From a virus: a stretch of 24,377 nucleotides of DNA. The notes below the pieces were generated by a model, which saw nothing but the letters and a program-made list of their open reading frames with translations, had not been told where the DNA came from and did not search any database. Shown here piece by piece: positions 17,809-24,377 of this stretch. The stretch spans positions 1 through 24,377 of the IMG/VR virus record IMGVR_UViG_3300034109_000413, one strand, 5' to 3'. Position 1 is the first letter of the stretch. Each line of letters opens with the position of its first letter. The position numbers and the translations under genes are program-made.

Positions 17809-17905
17809 CGATTTGTTTTATCAATAAATAGATAAAAAATTAAAATGTATTTTTGATTTATTGAAAACGAAGATATTTTGTATGAGTTACTTTAGTATCT
17901 ATTGA

Positions 17906-19786
17906 TTAGGGTAGATATCCTCTAGGATTAGAGTTGTTTCCATTTACATTAACCTCAATTGGTCGTCCTTTTATTTTATCTGCTAATTGTGATAAAGAAT
18001 TGGCTGATATATCAAATGTAGTTGGAGTTGTATTTTGTTGTGATTGTGTATTTTGTTGTGTTTGTGTCGTGTTTTGAGTATTATTAACATTCAATGGTTG
18101 TTGTGGTGTTCCTGATGCCCCTTTTTGCTTTTGGTCGTCACTAACCTGCGTTTGAAGTTTTGATCTGAATCCATCCAAAGTAGTTTTTAATTCACCACTA
18201 GCTTCTTCTCCCGTAACATATTTTTTCAACATGTTATTACCCAATTTAACATATTCATCCAACTCAGCACCCATTCCCCTATATGTCTTAGCAAATTCAA
18301 CCTGCATCATGGCGGCGATTTGGGACACGTTTAATGCCATTTTTTGGGTTTCAGTGAATTGTTCCATGGCAATATCTCTTATATCCATCGTTTCAAATGC
18401 CTCTTGATTTTTTAAAATTGCATCCACAGCACTTTGTTCTAAATCTTCTAATTCTACTGTTTTACCTAATTGTTCTTGTAAAATAGCGGGTACTTCAATG
18501 ACCATTTTACCATCTTTACCCATTCTAGCAATATTTGTTAAAAACTCCTTTTCCTTTTCATCTACAGATATACCTGCACCCATTAAATCTGCAGCTGCGG
18601 ATGTTCTTTCAGCAGCGGCAATAGCCATATTTGATAAGTCTTGGTAACTCATACCAAGTTCATCTGCCATAGCTCTTGCTCTTCTAAGGTTAACACCCGT
18701 AATTTCAAATTTACCATTTTCTTCACTATATACCGCCAAAGATTCTGCAGCACCAATTAAAGCGTCTTGTAATCCTTCGACATTATTTGTAGCCATGTAC
18801 ATCATTTGAAACGGATCTCCCAAGGAACCAACAGCACCACCTAATACTTGTAAATTTGCCGCTAAGTCAATTGCCTTTTCAGGTGACATTACTTTATCTG
18901 CTAAATCAAAGACATTCTGCATGTTCATTCTAAATTCAATAGACTTTTGAACCATTCGATTTAAACCCTGAGTACCGTTTTCAAACCCATATTGGTTTAG
19001 TTTTCCAATATTTTTATTTAGTTCTTCAGTAGTTCTTCTGGAATTTAATCCTAATGTAAGTGATGATTTACCCGCCTCATTTATATTTTCTAATGTCTTT
19101 TCAGCTCCAATACCAACTAATTCAAATTGTCTAAGTACTGGACCCATCTCTTTCATATCACCAATAAATGCCCTTGATGTTACTGCCATGTTTTCCATGA
19201 TAGATTCGTTCATAATGAAAAATCTTCCAGTTTCTTTTGTTGCAGAAATAGCGGTATCGGATAAATCACTAAATGAATAACCCATACCTTGTACACCATC
19301 AAACGCTTCTACAATATTATTTCTATAATTTCTAGATAACTCACCCCCAATTCCAATTTGAGCATTTAATTGATTTCTTAATTTAACTTCATCACTTAGT
19401 ATTTTCTTCATACCATCAAAAAGATTACCTAGTCCTGTGGTGAATAAACTAGTTAACCCATCTTTTAAAGGTTTACTACCAAAAAGTGCGGTTCCAATAG
19501 TTATTGCAGCATCTGCAATTTGGTCGGCACCAATTAATTCTTGAGCAGCCTCGGCACTTATCATTCCATATCCAGTGGTAAATCCCTGTGTTGTAACCGG
19601 CTTAGGTCTACTTCCAGTTAGGTCTTTTGGTGCAGTTGGAGTTAGGTCTACATTTTTATAATATGATTGTTTTGCTGCGATAGTTTCAGGAGAAGCATTT
19701 GCATCAACATTTTCTCTGTAATATTTTTCAAATCCATCTGGATTGTTTCTTGCTAAGTCTTGTAATCTCTTATTATCTGCTGCCAT
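17906..19786 (-). CDS. Tail tape measure protein
   Basis: This 626-residue protein is predicted to fill the tail tube lumen and set tail length. It is almost wholly helical, with a small hydrophobic, glycine-containing stretch near residues 80-125 (AITIGTALFG, LTSLFTTGLGNLF). Long amphipathic segments rich in Ala, Met, Glu and Asn run to about 555. A low-complexity Gln/Asn/Thr linker (about 562-592) and a short C-terminal helix plus strand follow. The size is close to T4 gp29 (590 residues); at about 1.5 angstrom per residue the tail would be roughly 90-95 nm. It lies directly after the gp26-like assembly gene and before baseplate genes, the standard tape measure position. No peptidase or lysozyme motif is seen. 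The call rests on composition, length and context. Confidence 0.85.
   Translation of the reverse strand: MAADNKRLQDLARNNPDGFEKYYRENVDANASPETIAAKQSYYKNVDLTPTAPKDLTGSRPKPVTTQGFTTGYGMISAEAAQELIGADQIADAAITIGTALFGSKPLKDGLTSLFTTGLGNLFDGMKKILSDEVKLRNQLNAQIGIGGELSRNYRNNIVEAFDGVQGMGYSFSDLSDTAISATKETGRFFIMNESIMENMAVTSRAFIGDMKEMGPVLRQFELVGIGAEKTLENINEAGKSSLTLGLNSRRTTEELNKNIGKLNQYGFENGTQGLNRMVQKSIEFRMNMQNVFDLADKVMSPEKAIDLAANLQVLGGAVGSLGDPFQMMYMATNNVEGLQDALIGAAESLAVYSEENGKFEITGVNLRRARAMADELGMSYQDLSNMAIAAAERTSAAADLMGAGISVDEKEKEFLTNIARMGKDGKMVIEVPAILQEQLGKTVELEDLEQSAVDAILKNQEAFETMDIRDIAMEQFTETQKMALNVSQIAAMMQVEFAKTYRGMGAELDEYVKLGNNMLKKYVTGEEASGELKTTLDGFRSKLQTQVSDDQKQKGASGTPQQPLNVNNTQNTTQTQQNTQSQQNTTPTTFDISANSLSQLADKIKGRPIEVNVNGNNSNPRGYLP
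18029..18060. repeat. Short direct repeat in the tape measure C-terminal linker
   Basis: The 14-base unit TGTATTTTGTTGTG occurs at 18029-18042 and again at 18047-18060, a period of 18 bases. In the coding frame it gives repeated Gln-Gln-Asn-Thr units in a Gln/Asn/Thr-rich linker. Slippage between copies could change linker length in steps of six residues without breaking the frame. Confidence 0.85.
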
Positions 19787-19797
19787 ACCAATAAATA

Positions 19798-19980
19798 CTA
19801 TTTAGGAGTGTTTTCTATTTCAATCATATAATTGATATAATACCTCCTAATGTAGATGGGCATACGAAGGATATCACTATATGAAAATCCTCTTTTAACT
19901 AAAAATAAAATTTCGTCTAATTGTCCCTTACTATAGTCCGTAGAAAGGGCGAAAAAATTCAACCCCGAATCCAATTTCAA
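19798..19980 (-). CDS. Overlapping second-frame part of the gp26/gp51-like assembly protein (probable frameshift extension)
   Basis: This frame overlaps the end of the 249-residue gene by 50 bases and runs to 19798, where it ends 11 bases before the tape measure start. The only possible start is a TTG at 19980; no ATG or GTG lies before the overlap. The frame is +1 (equal to -2) to the upstream gene. Just inside the overlap is TTTTTTC (19957-19951), read TTT TTT CGC in the first frame. A shift there would make a protein of about 293 residues whose last 50 residues include LFLVKRGFSYSDILRMPIYI and RRYYINYMIE. That extension fits tail assembly chaperone pairs such as lambda G/GT, which lie just before the tape measure gene. 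Independent TTG initiation is the alternative; an AGGAGA lies 11 bases upstream of it. Confidence 0.6.
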   Translation of the reverse strand: MKLDSGLNFFALSTDYSKGQLDEILFLVKRGFSYSDILRMPIYIRRYYINYMIEIENTPK

Positions 19981-20680
19981 CTTGGATGTCTTCTCCTGAC
20001 GGGGTCTTTACTGTTTTCTTTAAATCTAATGATGGTTTATTTTCTTTTACAAATTTTCTGAAATCTTGTGAGTCTTTAATTGGTAAATTTTGAATAAAAT
20101 TATGAATACTCATCATTTCTTTATTTCCACCAACAGATTTTATCATCATCTCCAATTCCTTGGTTACTAATGGTGCAACTCCATTACCATTCCAACTTTT
20201 TTCAATTTCCTCTAAATCCTTTTGTTGTTTTTTAGTTAAAAATTTAAACGTAACCCCAACTTTAGATTTTTCCATAAAAAATGCAAATTCCCCATTTTCA
20301 TTTGGAGTTAAAGTAAATTCTTTAAATTTTATTTCACTTAAATCTACCTTACTTGTGAATCCTTCATTGGTTTTTGGGTCAGTTACATAAACATTAAACT
20401 CAGAACCAAAGGCGGTATTTCTTAAAAAAATTAATATGGCTTGTCTGTCCTCATCAACCAAATCATCAACACTAATATCTTTATCTAAAACTTTTCTTTT
20501 TAAAAGTTCATCTACCACAGTATTACTTTGAATAAGATTTTGTGCCGATAAAATGTTTTCATCAGATGCGGTTAGATATGCAACTCTCACTGATTTTTTT
20601 TGAGATGTGTAATGAATACCTCTACTTGGTAATTCAACAACATCATACGCAATTGTTGGGTCTACTACGAATTGTTCCAT
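19931..20680 (-). CDS. T4 gp26/gp51-type baseplate hub or tail assembly protein
   Basis: This 249-residue protein carries ELPSRGIHY (16-24), LTASDENILSAQNLIQ (36-51) and DRQAILIFLRNTAFGSEF (78-95), a pattern I associate with the T4 base plate protein family that includes gp26-type assembly factors. Such proteins help build the hub and tape measure complex and need not be in the finished virion. There is no signal peptide or membrane segment. The C-terminal half is charged and ends in a segment that overlaps a second frame leading towards the tape measure gene, so it may exist in a short and a frameshifted long form. It begins after the terminator that follows the tube gene and thus needs its own promoter. 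Family recognition is moderate; the position before the tape measure strengthens it. Confidence 0.75.
   Translation of the reverse strand: MEQFVVDPTIAYDVVELPSRGIHYTSQKKSVRVAYLTASDENILSAQNLIQSNTVVDELLKRKVLDKDISVDDLVDEDRQAILIFLRNTAFGSEFNVYVTDPKTNEGFTSKVDLSEIKFKEFTLTPNENGEFAFFMEKSKVGVTFKFLTKKQQKDLEEIEKSWNGNGVAPLVTKELEMMIKSVGGNKEMMSIHNFIQNLPIKDSQDFRKFVKENKPSLDLKKTVKTPSGEDIQVEIGFGVEFFRPFYGL
19951..19957 (-). other. Candidate ribosomal slippery site
   Basis: On the transcribed strand the sequence is TTTTTTC, read as TTT TTT followed by CGC in the gp26-like frame (codons 242-244). A +1 slip lets tRNA-Phe re-pair with TTC, its better match, while CGC, a G/C-rich codon in an AT-rich genome, may be slow. 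A -2 slip on the same run would give the same frame. The stop of the first frame is only six codons downstream. Confidence 0.5.
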
Positions 20681-20729
20681 AAAATATAATATAATTAATA
20701 ACTACTTGATTGTAAAGTTTTAAAACAAA

Positions 20730-20754
20730 AAAGGTATCCTTTTGAGATACCTTT
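20730..20754 (-). terminator. Intrinsic terminator after the tail tube gene
   Basis: A perfect 9-bp inverted repeat, AAAGGTATC (20730-20738) and GATACCTTT (20746-20754), has a 7-base loop. On the minus strand the stem is followed by TTTGTTTTA, so the stem end plus tail is T-rich. It lies 19 bases after the tube stop, fitting a separate, abundant tube mRNA. Confidence 0.88.
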
Positions 20755-20773
20755 CTTTGACAGATTTTTTATT

Positions 20774-21262
20774 TTAGTAAACTTGGATACATCTATCCAT
20801 TCTTAAACCACAAGTGATAGTTGCCAATTCATCTCTTGAATAATCCAAATCACCAAAGTTTAAGTTGGTAATGAATGTACCTTGAAGAATCCATTTTTCA
20901 ACCACAACACCAGTTGGGTCTAACATTTCAATTTCAATATCTTTTTTATATCCAGCAGCATATCCCATTCGACCAGTAACTGATTCCGCATGTAAACGGA
21001 ACCATTCCATTAATGCTTGAGATGCTGAAGGACCAATTGGGTCTTTAAATGTTACTTGCATTTCTTCCCATTCAAATCTACCAGCAACATACGTTGATGT
21101 ATTCAAGAAAGGGATTGGGACTGAGTTAATTTTTGCTTTAGGTCTTGAAGCGGATGTAACATACCATTCGTTAATTCCCAAAGTTGATGGAAATCTAACG
21201 ATGAATCGGTTTTGTCTTTTCGGTTCGTAAGGAACCGGCATTTTCATTAATAAATCTGCCAT
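20774..21262 (-). CDS. 19: Tail tube protein, T4 gp19-like
   Basis: This 162-residue protein is the building block of the inner tail tube through which DNA passes; T4 gp19 has 163 residues. It shows the family pattern: KRQNRFIVRFP (15-25), WYVTSASRPK (33-42), FEWEEMQVTFKDPIGP (63-78), LMEWFRLH (84-91), then WILQGTFITNL and a C-terminal strand with DELATITCGLRMD. It lies after the sheath gene, the usual pairing in contractile tails. A terminator precedes the long leader and another follows the gene, so it appears to be a single-gene transcript, which suits a protein needed in many copies. The ATG has an A-rich leader with no Shine-Dalgarno sequence. Confidence 0.95.
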   Translation of the reverse strand: MADLLMKMPVPYEPKRQNRFIVRFPSTLGINEWYVTSASRPKAKINSVPIPFLNTSTYVAGRFEWEEMQVTFKDPIGPSASQALMEWFRLHAESVTGRMGYAAGYKKDIEIEMLDPTGVVVEKWILQGTFITNLNFGDLDYSRDELATITCGLRMDRCIQVY

Positions 21263-21310
21263 TTTGTATTTGTTAAGTTTTTTGTTATTTTCTTTCTTAT
21301 AAATATACTC

Positions 21311-21376
21311 AAATCAAGAAATATTTTTTTTTTACGAAAATGATTCAATTTACTTGATTTTGTGAAAAATTTTCGT
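21311..21376 (-). promoter_or_regulatory. Interleaved inverted repeats upstream of the tail tube gene
   Basis: Two 8-bp inverted repeats are interleaved: AAATCAAG (21311-21318) with CTTGATTT (21353-21360), and ACGAAAAT (21334-21341) with ATTTTCGT (21369-21376). The order a, b, a', b' is that of a pseudoknot. They lie 49-114 bases before the tube ATG. In AT-rich DNA such repeats arise by chance fairly often, so function is uncertain; a leader RNA structure or a protein-binding region is possible. Confidence 0.35.
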
Positions 21377-21391
21377 TAGTTTTTTACTAGT

Positions 21392-21487
21392 CCCAGTATC
21401 CAGTTCCAGAATATTCCTTAACTTATTAATAAATACTAGTATATCTAGTTTAATATAAAACTAGTCTAGTATTAATATAATACTGGG
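21392..21487. other. Folded intergenic element between sheath terminator and tube gene
   Basis: An outer 8-bp inverted repeat CCCAGTAT (21392-21399) / ATACTGGG (21480-21487) encloses a two-part hairpin: AATACTAG (21432-21439) / CTAGTATT (21466-21473) outside and CTAGTTT (21445-21451) / AAACTAG (21458-21464) inside a 6-base loop. ACTAGT occurs three times in the area (21386, 21435, 21460). No reading frame or tRNA is apparent. Together with 21311-21376 it accounts for most of the 283 bases without a gene. Confidence 0.55.
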
Positions 21488-21504
21488 CAACTATTAAAAA
21501 ATAA

Positions 21505-21525
21505 AAGGGTCCCATTGGGACCCTT
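21505..21525 (-). terminator. Intrinsic terminator after the tail sheath gene
   Basis: A perfect 9-bp inverted repeat, AAGGGTCCC (21505-21513) and GGGACCCTT (21517-21525), has a short loop. On the minus strand the stem is followed by TATTTTTTAA. It lies 20 bases after the sheath stop and should end the sheath transcript before the tube gene. Confidence 0.9.
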
Positions 21526-21545
21526 CTATTTTATTTATTTTTTTA

Positions 21546-24377
21546 TTAGATATTATCAAATGATGCTCCTGTAGGAGTAATGATGAATTCAACATCAATA
21601 AATTCAAGAGAACGTGTAGGTTTTACATAAATTTTTCCTCTAAGTGTGTTTGCATCAATATCTTCTGGATCGTTTGATACTGTTACACGGAAGTCAAATA
21701 AACCTCTTTCTTTCTTAATTGACTCAAGAATTGGATTTACCAATCTCAAGAATTCATTTCTAACTTGTTCGTCATTTTGTTCAAACAACAATCTAACTGC
21801 TACCGCTGAAATTAACTTTCTAGCTCTCAATAATAGTCTTCTTACGTTGATTCTATCAAGTGCGGACTCTCTAACCTGAAGGGTTTTGTTACCCCAAATA
21901 ATTGTTCCAGTATCAGAGAATGTTGCAATTGGGTTGATTCTGTTTTTGTAAAGGTCATCTCTTTCATCAAGAGTTAACTTTTTGTACGCTTTAACCGCAT
22001 TTACCAAACCTCTTGAGTAACCCGCCACAGCAAACCATGGATAAGAAACGTTATCGGTTAATGCGATGTTTTTAAGAACTTCACCTGTTGGTGGGAGATA
22101 CAACTGAGTTGCATTATCACCATCTCTTACCTGAATCCATGGCCAGTAGGTTGCGGAATAGTTACTATCCAATGCAACAGAATCCAAATCATCAATTACC
22201 TCTTCCGCAGTTGTTTTATTTGGTGAGTTAATTATATAAAGTGAATCTGCTCTATCATTTTCAATCATCTCAATTGCTTGAGTTACTAATGAACTATGGT
22301 CGAAGAAGTTGATACCGGGTGTTGCGAACACGTTAATATCAATTGCTTCGGGGTTTGCGAATGTATTGATACCAGCTAAGTATGAGTAGTAATCGGAATT
22401 ACCTGATACAGAACTGAATACACCACTATTTGTGGTATGACCATTTACATATGTTGGTCTACCAAATATAAATCCGTCTCCATTTGTTCTAACATTTCTG
22501 TAGATATCCCAACCATCGAATCCACCAAATACTGCGAAAGTAAATTTACGGAAATTAATATTTTCTAATTGTCCTTTATCTGCACCTTCTAAATTATATG
22601 GTGTACACTGATATGTTACTCCTGTTATAGTGGAAGCGTTGGTAGATAGGTGGAAACCAAAAGTTTCAGTTGTAGCACCTAATCCTTTATATTTCAATAA
22701 ATCTCTATCAAAACCAACTTGAGAAGAAAGACCTAAAGATACTTTTCTTACTTTATCTCCGTTTGATAAAATTGGAGTACCATTTACATCATAAGAGATA
22801 ACATCACCTGAAGAATAGTATTGTGTTTTGTAAAGAACATTACCTAATTTACCTGTTGAACCAAATACACTGTTATTTTTAAATCCTTTGAAACCAGCAG
22901 GGAATGCGTCTATTGGGTGATTATCAGCCATAGATAACATGATGTATCTTGAACGTAATTCATATTCACCATCAGATGTACCTACTTTTTTAGCAATATA
23001 ACCAGGTAAATCTGGATTTAAATTACATCTTGTAAATTTCTCCAATACAACAAGAGTATCGTCAGTATCGTTAAAGTCTCTAACAATCAAATCGAAATCA
23101 CCGGTGTCCAAATCAATATTCTGAATTGTGATTTTTACTTGGAAGTTAGCAGATTCTCCATCAGAAATTGTAATTACCTCAAATAAGTCAGCAACTTCAC
23201 CACCTCTAACTTCAGAAACAACCATAGGTGATATTGTAGTATCCCATTGTCCTAAGAAATTGTTACCGTCGGTCTCAACTTCAACTGAAGTACTCAAACC
23301 TCTAATTAATCCCTTATCAAATGCAGTTTTTAACAAATTAGGATATGACTCGTGTACATAAAGTGGGAATTCTGATTTAACTTTATCAAAAACTTCAGTT
23401 CCTAATACTTTAGTAATGTATTTTGTAGAGGTCGTGTCCAATGAACAAGTGAATGATTTAGCACCAGACGTACTACCAGTTACATTCAATGTAAATTCAC
23501 CCAATGGATTAGTATCCAAATCGGAACCTGTTACTTCAGAAATTCCTACAGTTGAACCGGTTACTTCCAAAAGAAGTGTTTGTCCACTATATGATCCTCT
23601 CGGTCTTAATGCTGCAACAACAACATTATGATAGTCAGAATTTAATTCTGCGGTATACTCGTATCTTGTTACATTGAAGTGGTCATCTTCCCAAACAAAA
23701 AGATATGAATATACGTCTGTGATTGTTGCACCACTATTGAAAAATATGTTATACCATTCTTTTTCATGGTTTGATGTTTCATTATCCACACCCGTCAATG
23801 GTGAGATAACCTCATCAGATGCTGTTAACGCTGCAACGTCATCTTCATCAGGTCTACCAATTACGAACCATTTGTCATTATCTGCCGATGTAAAACCACT
23901 AAAGTTTTCTTCGATATAATCTGTAATTGATGAACCATCGTGTGCGGTTTTACCTGATAATTGACCTGAAATTGTACCACCCGTTACAGGATCAAATGTT
24001 AAACCTGTGGTTGATGTGTAACCTGTTAAAGTTATACTAATACCACCTAATGTTTTAATACCAAAAGTTTTATTTGGTTTATAACCTGTTAAACCTAAAA
24101 CTCTGGTTACGAATAATTGATTTGACTCTTCTAAATAAGATTTTGCAACATATGGTAATTCATATTTTGGATTACCCTGACCATCTTTAACTGGTGAGGT
24201 GGGACCAAAATATGTTTTGAACTCGTCAAAGTTGCTAATTAAAATTGGTTCAAATGCTGGCCCCTTTAAGGCTTCACCAACTAAACCGAGTGTTGTTACA
24301 CCCACACTTTGAGCCACAAATGTTAAATCCTTCTCTGAGGTGTATACACCGGGAGAAACGAAAACTCTGTTTGAACT
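21546..24377 (-). CDS. 18: Contractile tail sheath protein, T4 gp18-like (partial, start outside window)
   Basis: The frame stays open to the right edge, giving 943 visible residues. A GTG at 24317 is unlikely to be the start, because the 20 codons before it encode VFVSPGVYTSEKDL, the typical sheath N-terminus (T4 gp18 begins near LLSPGIELKE). The next part, VGVTTLGLVGEALKGPAFEP, also fits. The C-terminal third has the sheath domain: ATFSDTGTIIWGNKTL, INVRRLLLRARKLI, then FRVTVSNDPEDID and a final strand pair. Sheath subunits surround the tube and contract during infection. T4 gp18 has 659 residues, so about 280 extra residues are present, mostly in a Thr/Ser/Gly-rich middle region (about residues 110-470) likely to form surface domains. 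A strong terminator follows the stop. Confidence 0.95.
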   Translation of the reverse strand, partial: SSNRVFVSPGVYTSEKDLTFVAQSVGVTTLGLVGEALKGPAFEPILISNFDEFKTYFGPTSPVKDGQGNPKYELPYVAKSYLEESNQLFVTRVLGLTGYKPNKTFGIKTLGGISITLTGYTSTTGLTFDPVTGGTISGQLSGKTAHDGSSITDYIEENFSGFTSADNDKWFVIGRPDEDDVAALTASDEVISPLTGVDNETSNHEKEWYNIFFNSGATITDVYSYLFVWEDDHFNVTRYEYTAELNSDYHNVVVAALRPRGSYSGQTLLLEVTGSTVGISEVTGSDLDTNPLGEFTLNVTGSTSGAKSFTCSLDTTSTKYITKVLGTEVFDKVKSEFPLYVHESYPNLLKTAFDKGLIRGLSTSVEVETDGNNFLGQWDTTISPMVVSEVRGGEVADLFEVITISDGESANFQVKITIQNIDLDTGDFDLIVRDFNDTDDTLVVLEKFTRCNLNPDLPGYIAKKVGTSDGEYELRSRYIMLSMADNHPIDAFPAGFKGFKNNSVFGSTGKLGNVLYKTQYYSSGDVISYDVNGTPILSNGDKVRKVSLGLSSQVGFDRDLLKYKGLGATTETFGFHLSTNASTITGVTYQCTPYNLEGADKGQLENINFRKFTFAVFGGFDGWDIYRNVRTNGDGFIFGRPTYVNGHTTNSGVFSSVSGNSDYYSYLAGINTFANPEAIDINVFATPGINFFDHSSLVTQAIEMIENDRADSLYIINSPNKTTAEEVIDDLDSVALDSNYSATYWPWIQVRDGDNATQLYLPPTGEVLKNIALTDNVSYPWFAVAGYSRGLVNAVKAYKKLTLDERDDLYKNRINPIATFSDTGTIIWGNKTLQVRESALDRINVRRLLLRARKLISAVAVRLLFEQNDEQVRNEFLRLVNPILESIKKERGLFDFRVTVSNDPEDIDANTLRGKIYVKPTRSLEFIDVEFIITPTGASFDNI

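Noticed and set aside
17822-17863. Inverted repeat CAATAAAT / ATTTATTG between the tape measure and 1576-residue genes as a terminator
   Set aside because: It is all A/T except one pair, has a 26-base loop and no distinct U-tract after the stem, so it is too weak to call a terminator.
20688-20716. Sigma70-like promoter TTTACA, 17-base spacer, TATATT ahead of the gp26-like gene
   Set aside because: The boxes and spacing are near the E. coli consensus, but the -10 box ends 7 bases before the ATG, which would make the mRNA almost leaderless, and such matches are common in AT-rich DNA. It remains only a possibility.
21377-21490. A tRNA gene in the folded region between sheath and tube
   Set aside because: The stems do not form a cloverleaf with a GTTC-type T-loop or acceptor pairing in either direction.
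24315-24317. GTG as the start codon of the sheath gene
   Set aside because: The 20 codons before it are open and encode the typical sheath N-terminal SPGVYTSEKDL segment, so the gene begins outside the window.

Overview
The window is part of the genome of a T4-like contractile-tailed phage. Every gene reads on the minus strand, so transcription runs from position 24377 towards 1. The DNA is AT-rich. The start codons I inspected have A/T-rich leaders and no convincing AGGAGG Shine-Dalgarno sequence, as is common in Bacteroidota. I therefore infer a Bacteroidota host, possibly Flavobacteriia; this is an inference, not proof. I saw no tRNA, integrase, IS element or CRISPR array.

Tail module (about 24377 to 5734). 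In transcription order it holds: a large tail sheath protein (start codon beyond the right edge); a terminator; a structured 280-bp intergenic region; the tail tube protein; a terminator; a gp26/gp51-type tail or baseplate assembly protein with an overlapping second frame; the tape measure protein; a 1576-residue baseplate protein with tube-initiator-like segments; a 108-residue LysM-like baseplate protein; and a 1934-residue baseplate hub-like protein. The order tape measure, tube initiator, LysM protein, hub matches other contractile tails, but the two large proteins are several times the usual size. Three small genes follow: a 67-residue unknown, a 208-residue Pro/Ala-rich coiled-coil protein, and a 121-residue ferritin/Dps-like protein. 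The module ends at a terminator at 5680-5705.

Replication module (about 5629 to 1). It holds a gp32-like single-stranded DNA-binding protein, an intercistronic hairpin, a UvsX/RecA-like recombinase, an RNase H/5'-3' exonuclease, a 148-residue unknown protein with an internal duplication, a gp41/DnaB-like replicative helicase, and the class I ribonucleotide reductase small subunit NrdB (3' end beyond the left edge). From uvsX to nrdB the genes overlap or lie 10-12 bases apart, so they are probably one operon. Together they protect single strands, drive recombination-dependent replication, remove primers, unwind DNA and supply dNTPs.

The points most worth following up are the probable programmed frameshift in the gp26-like gene, the Dps-like protein with recognisable ferroxidase ligands, the two-repeat 148-residue protein, the cysteine-free gp32 homologue, and the folded intergenic element between sheath and tube.
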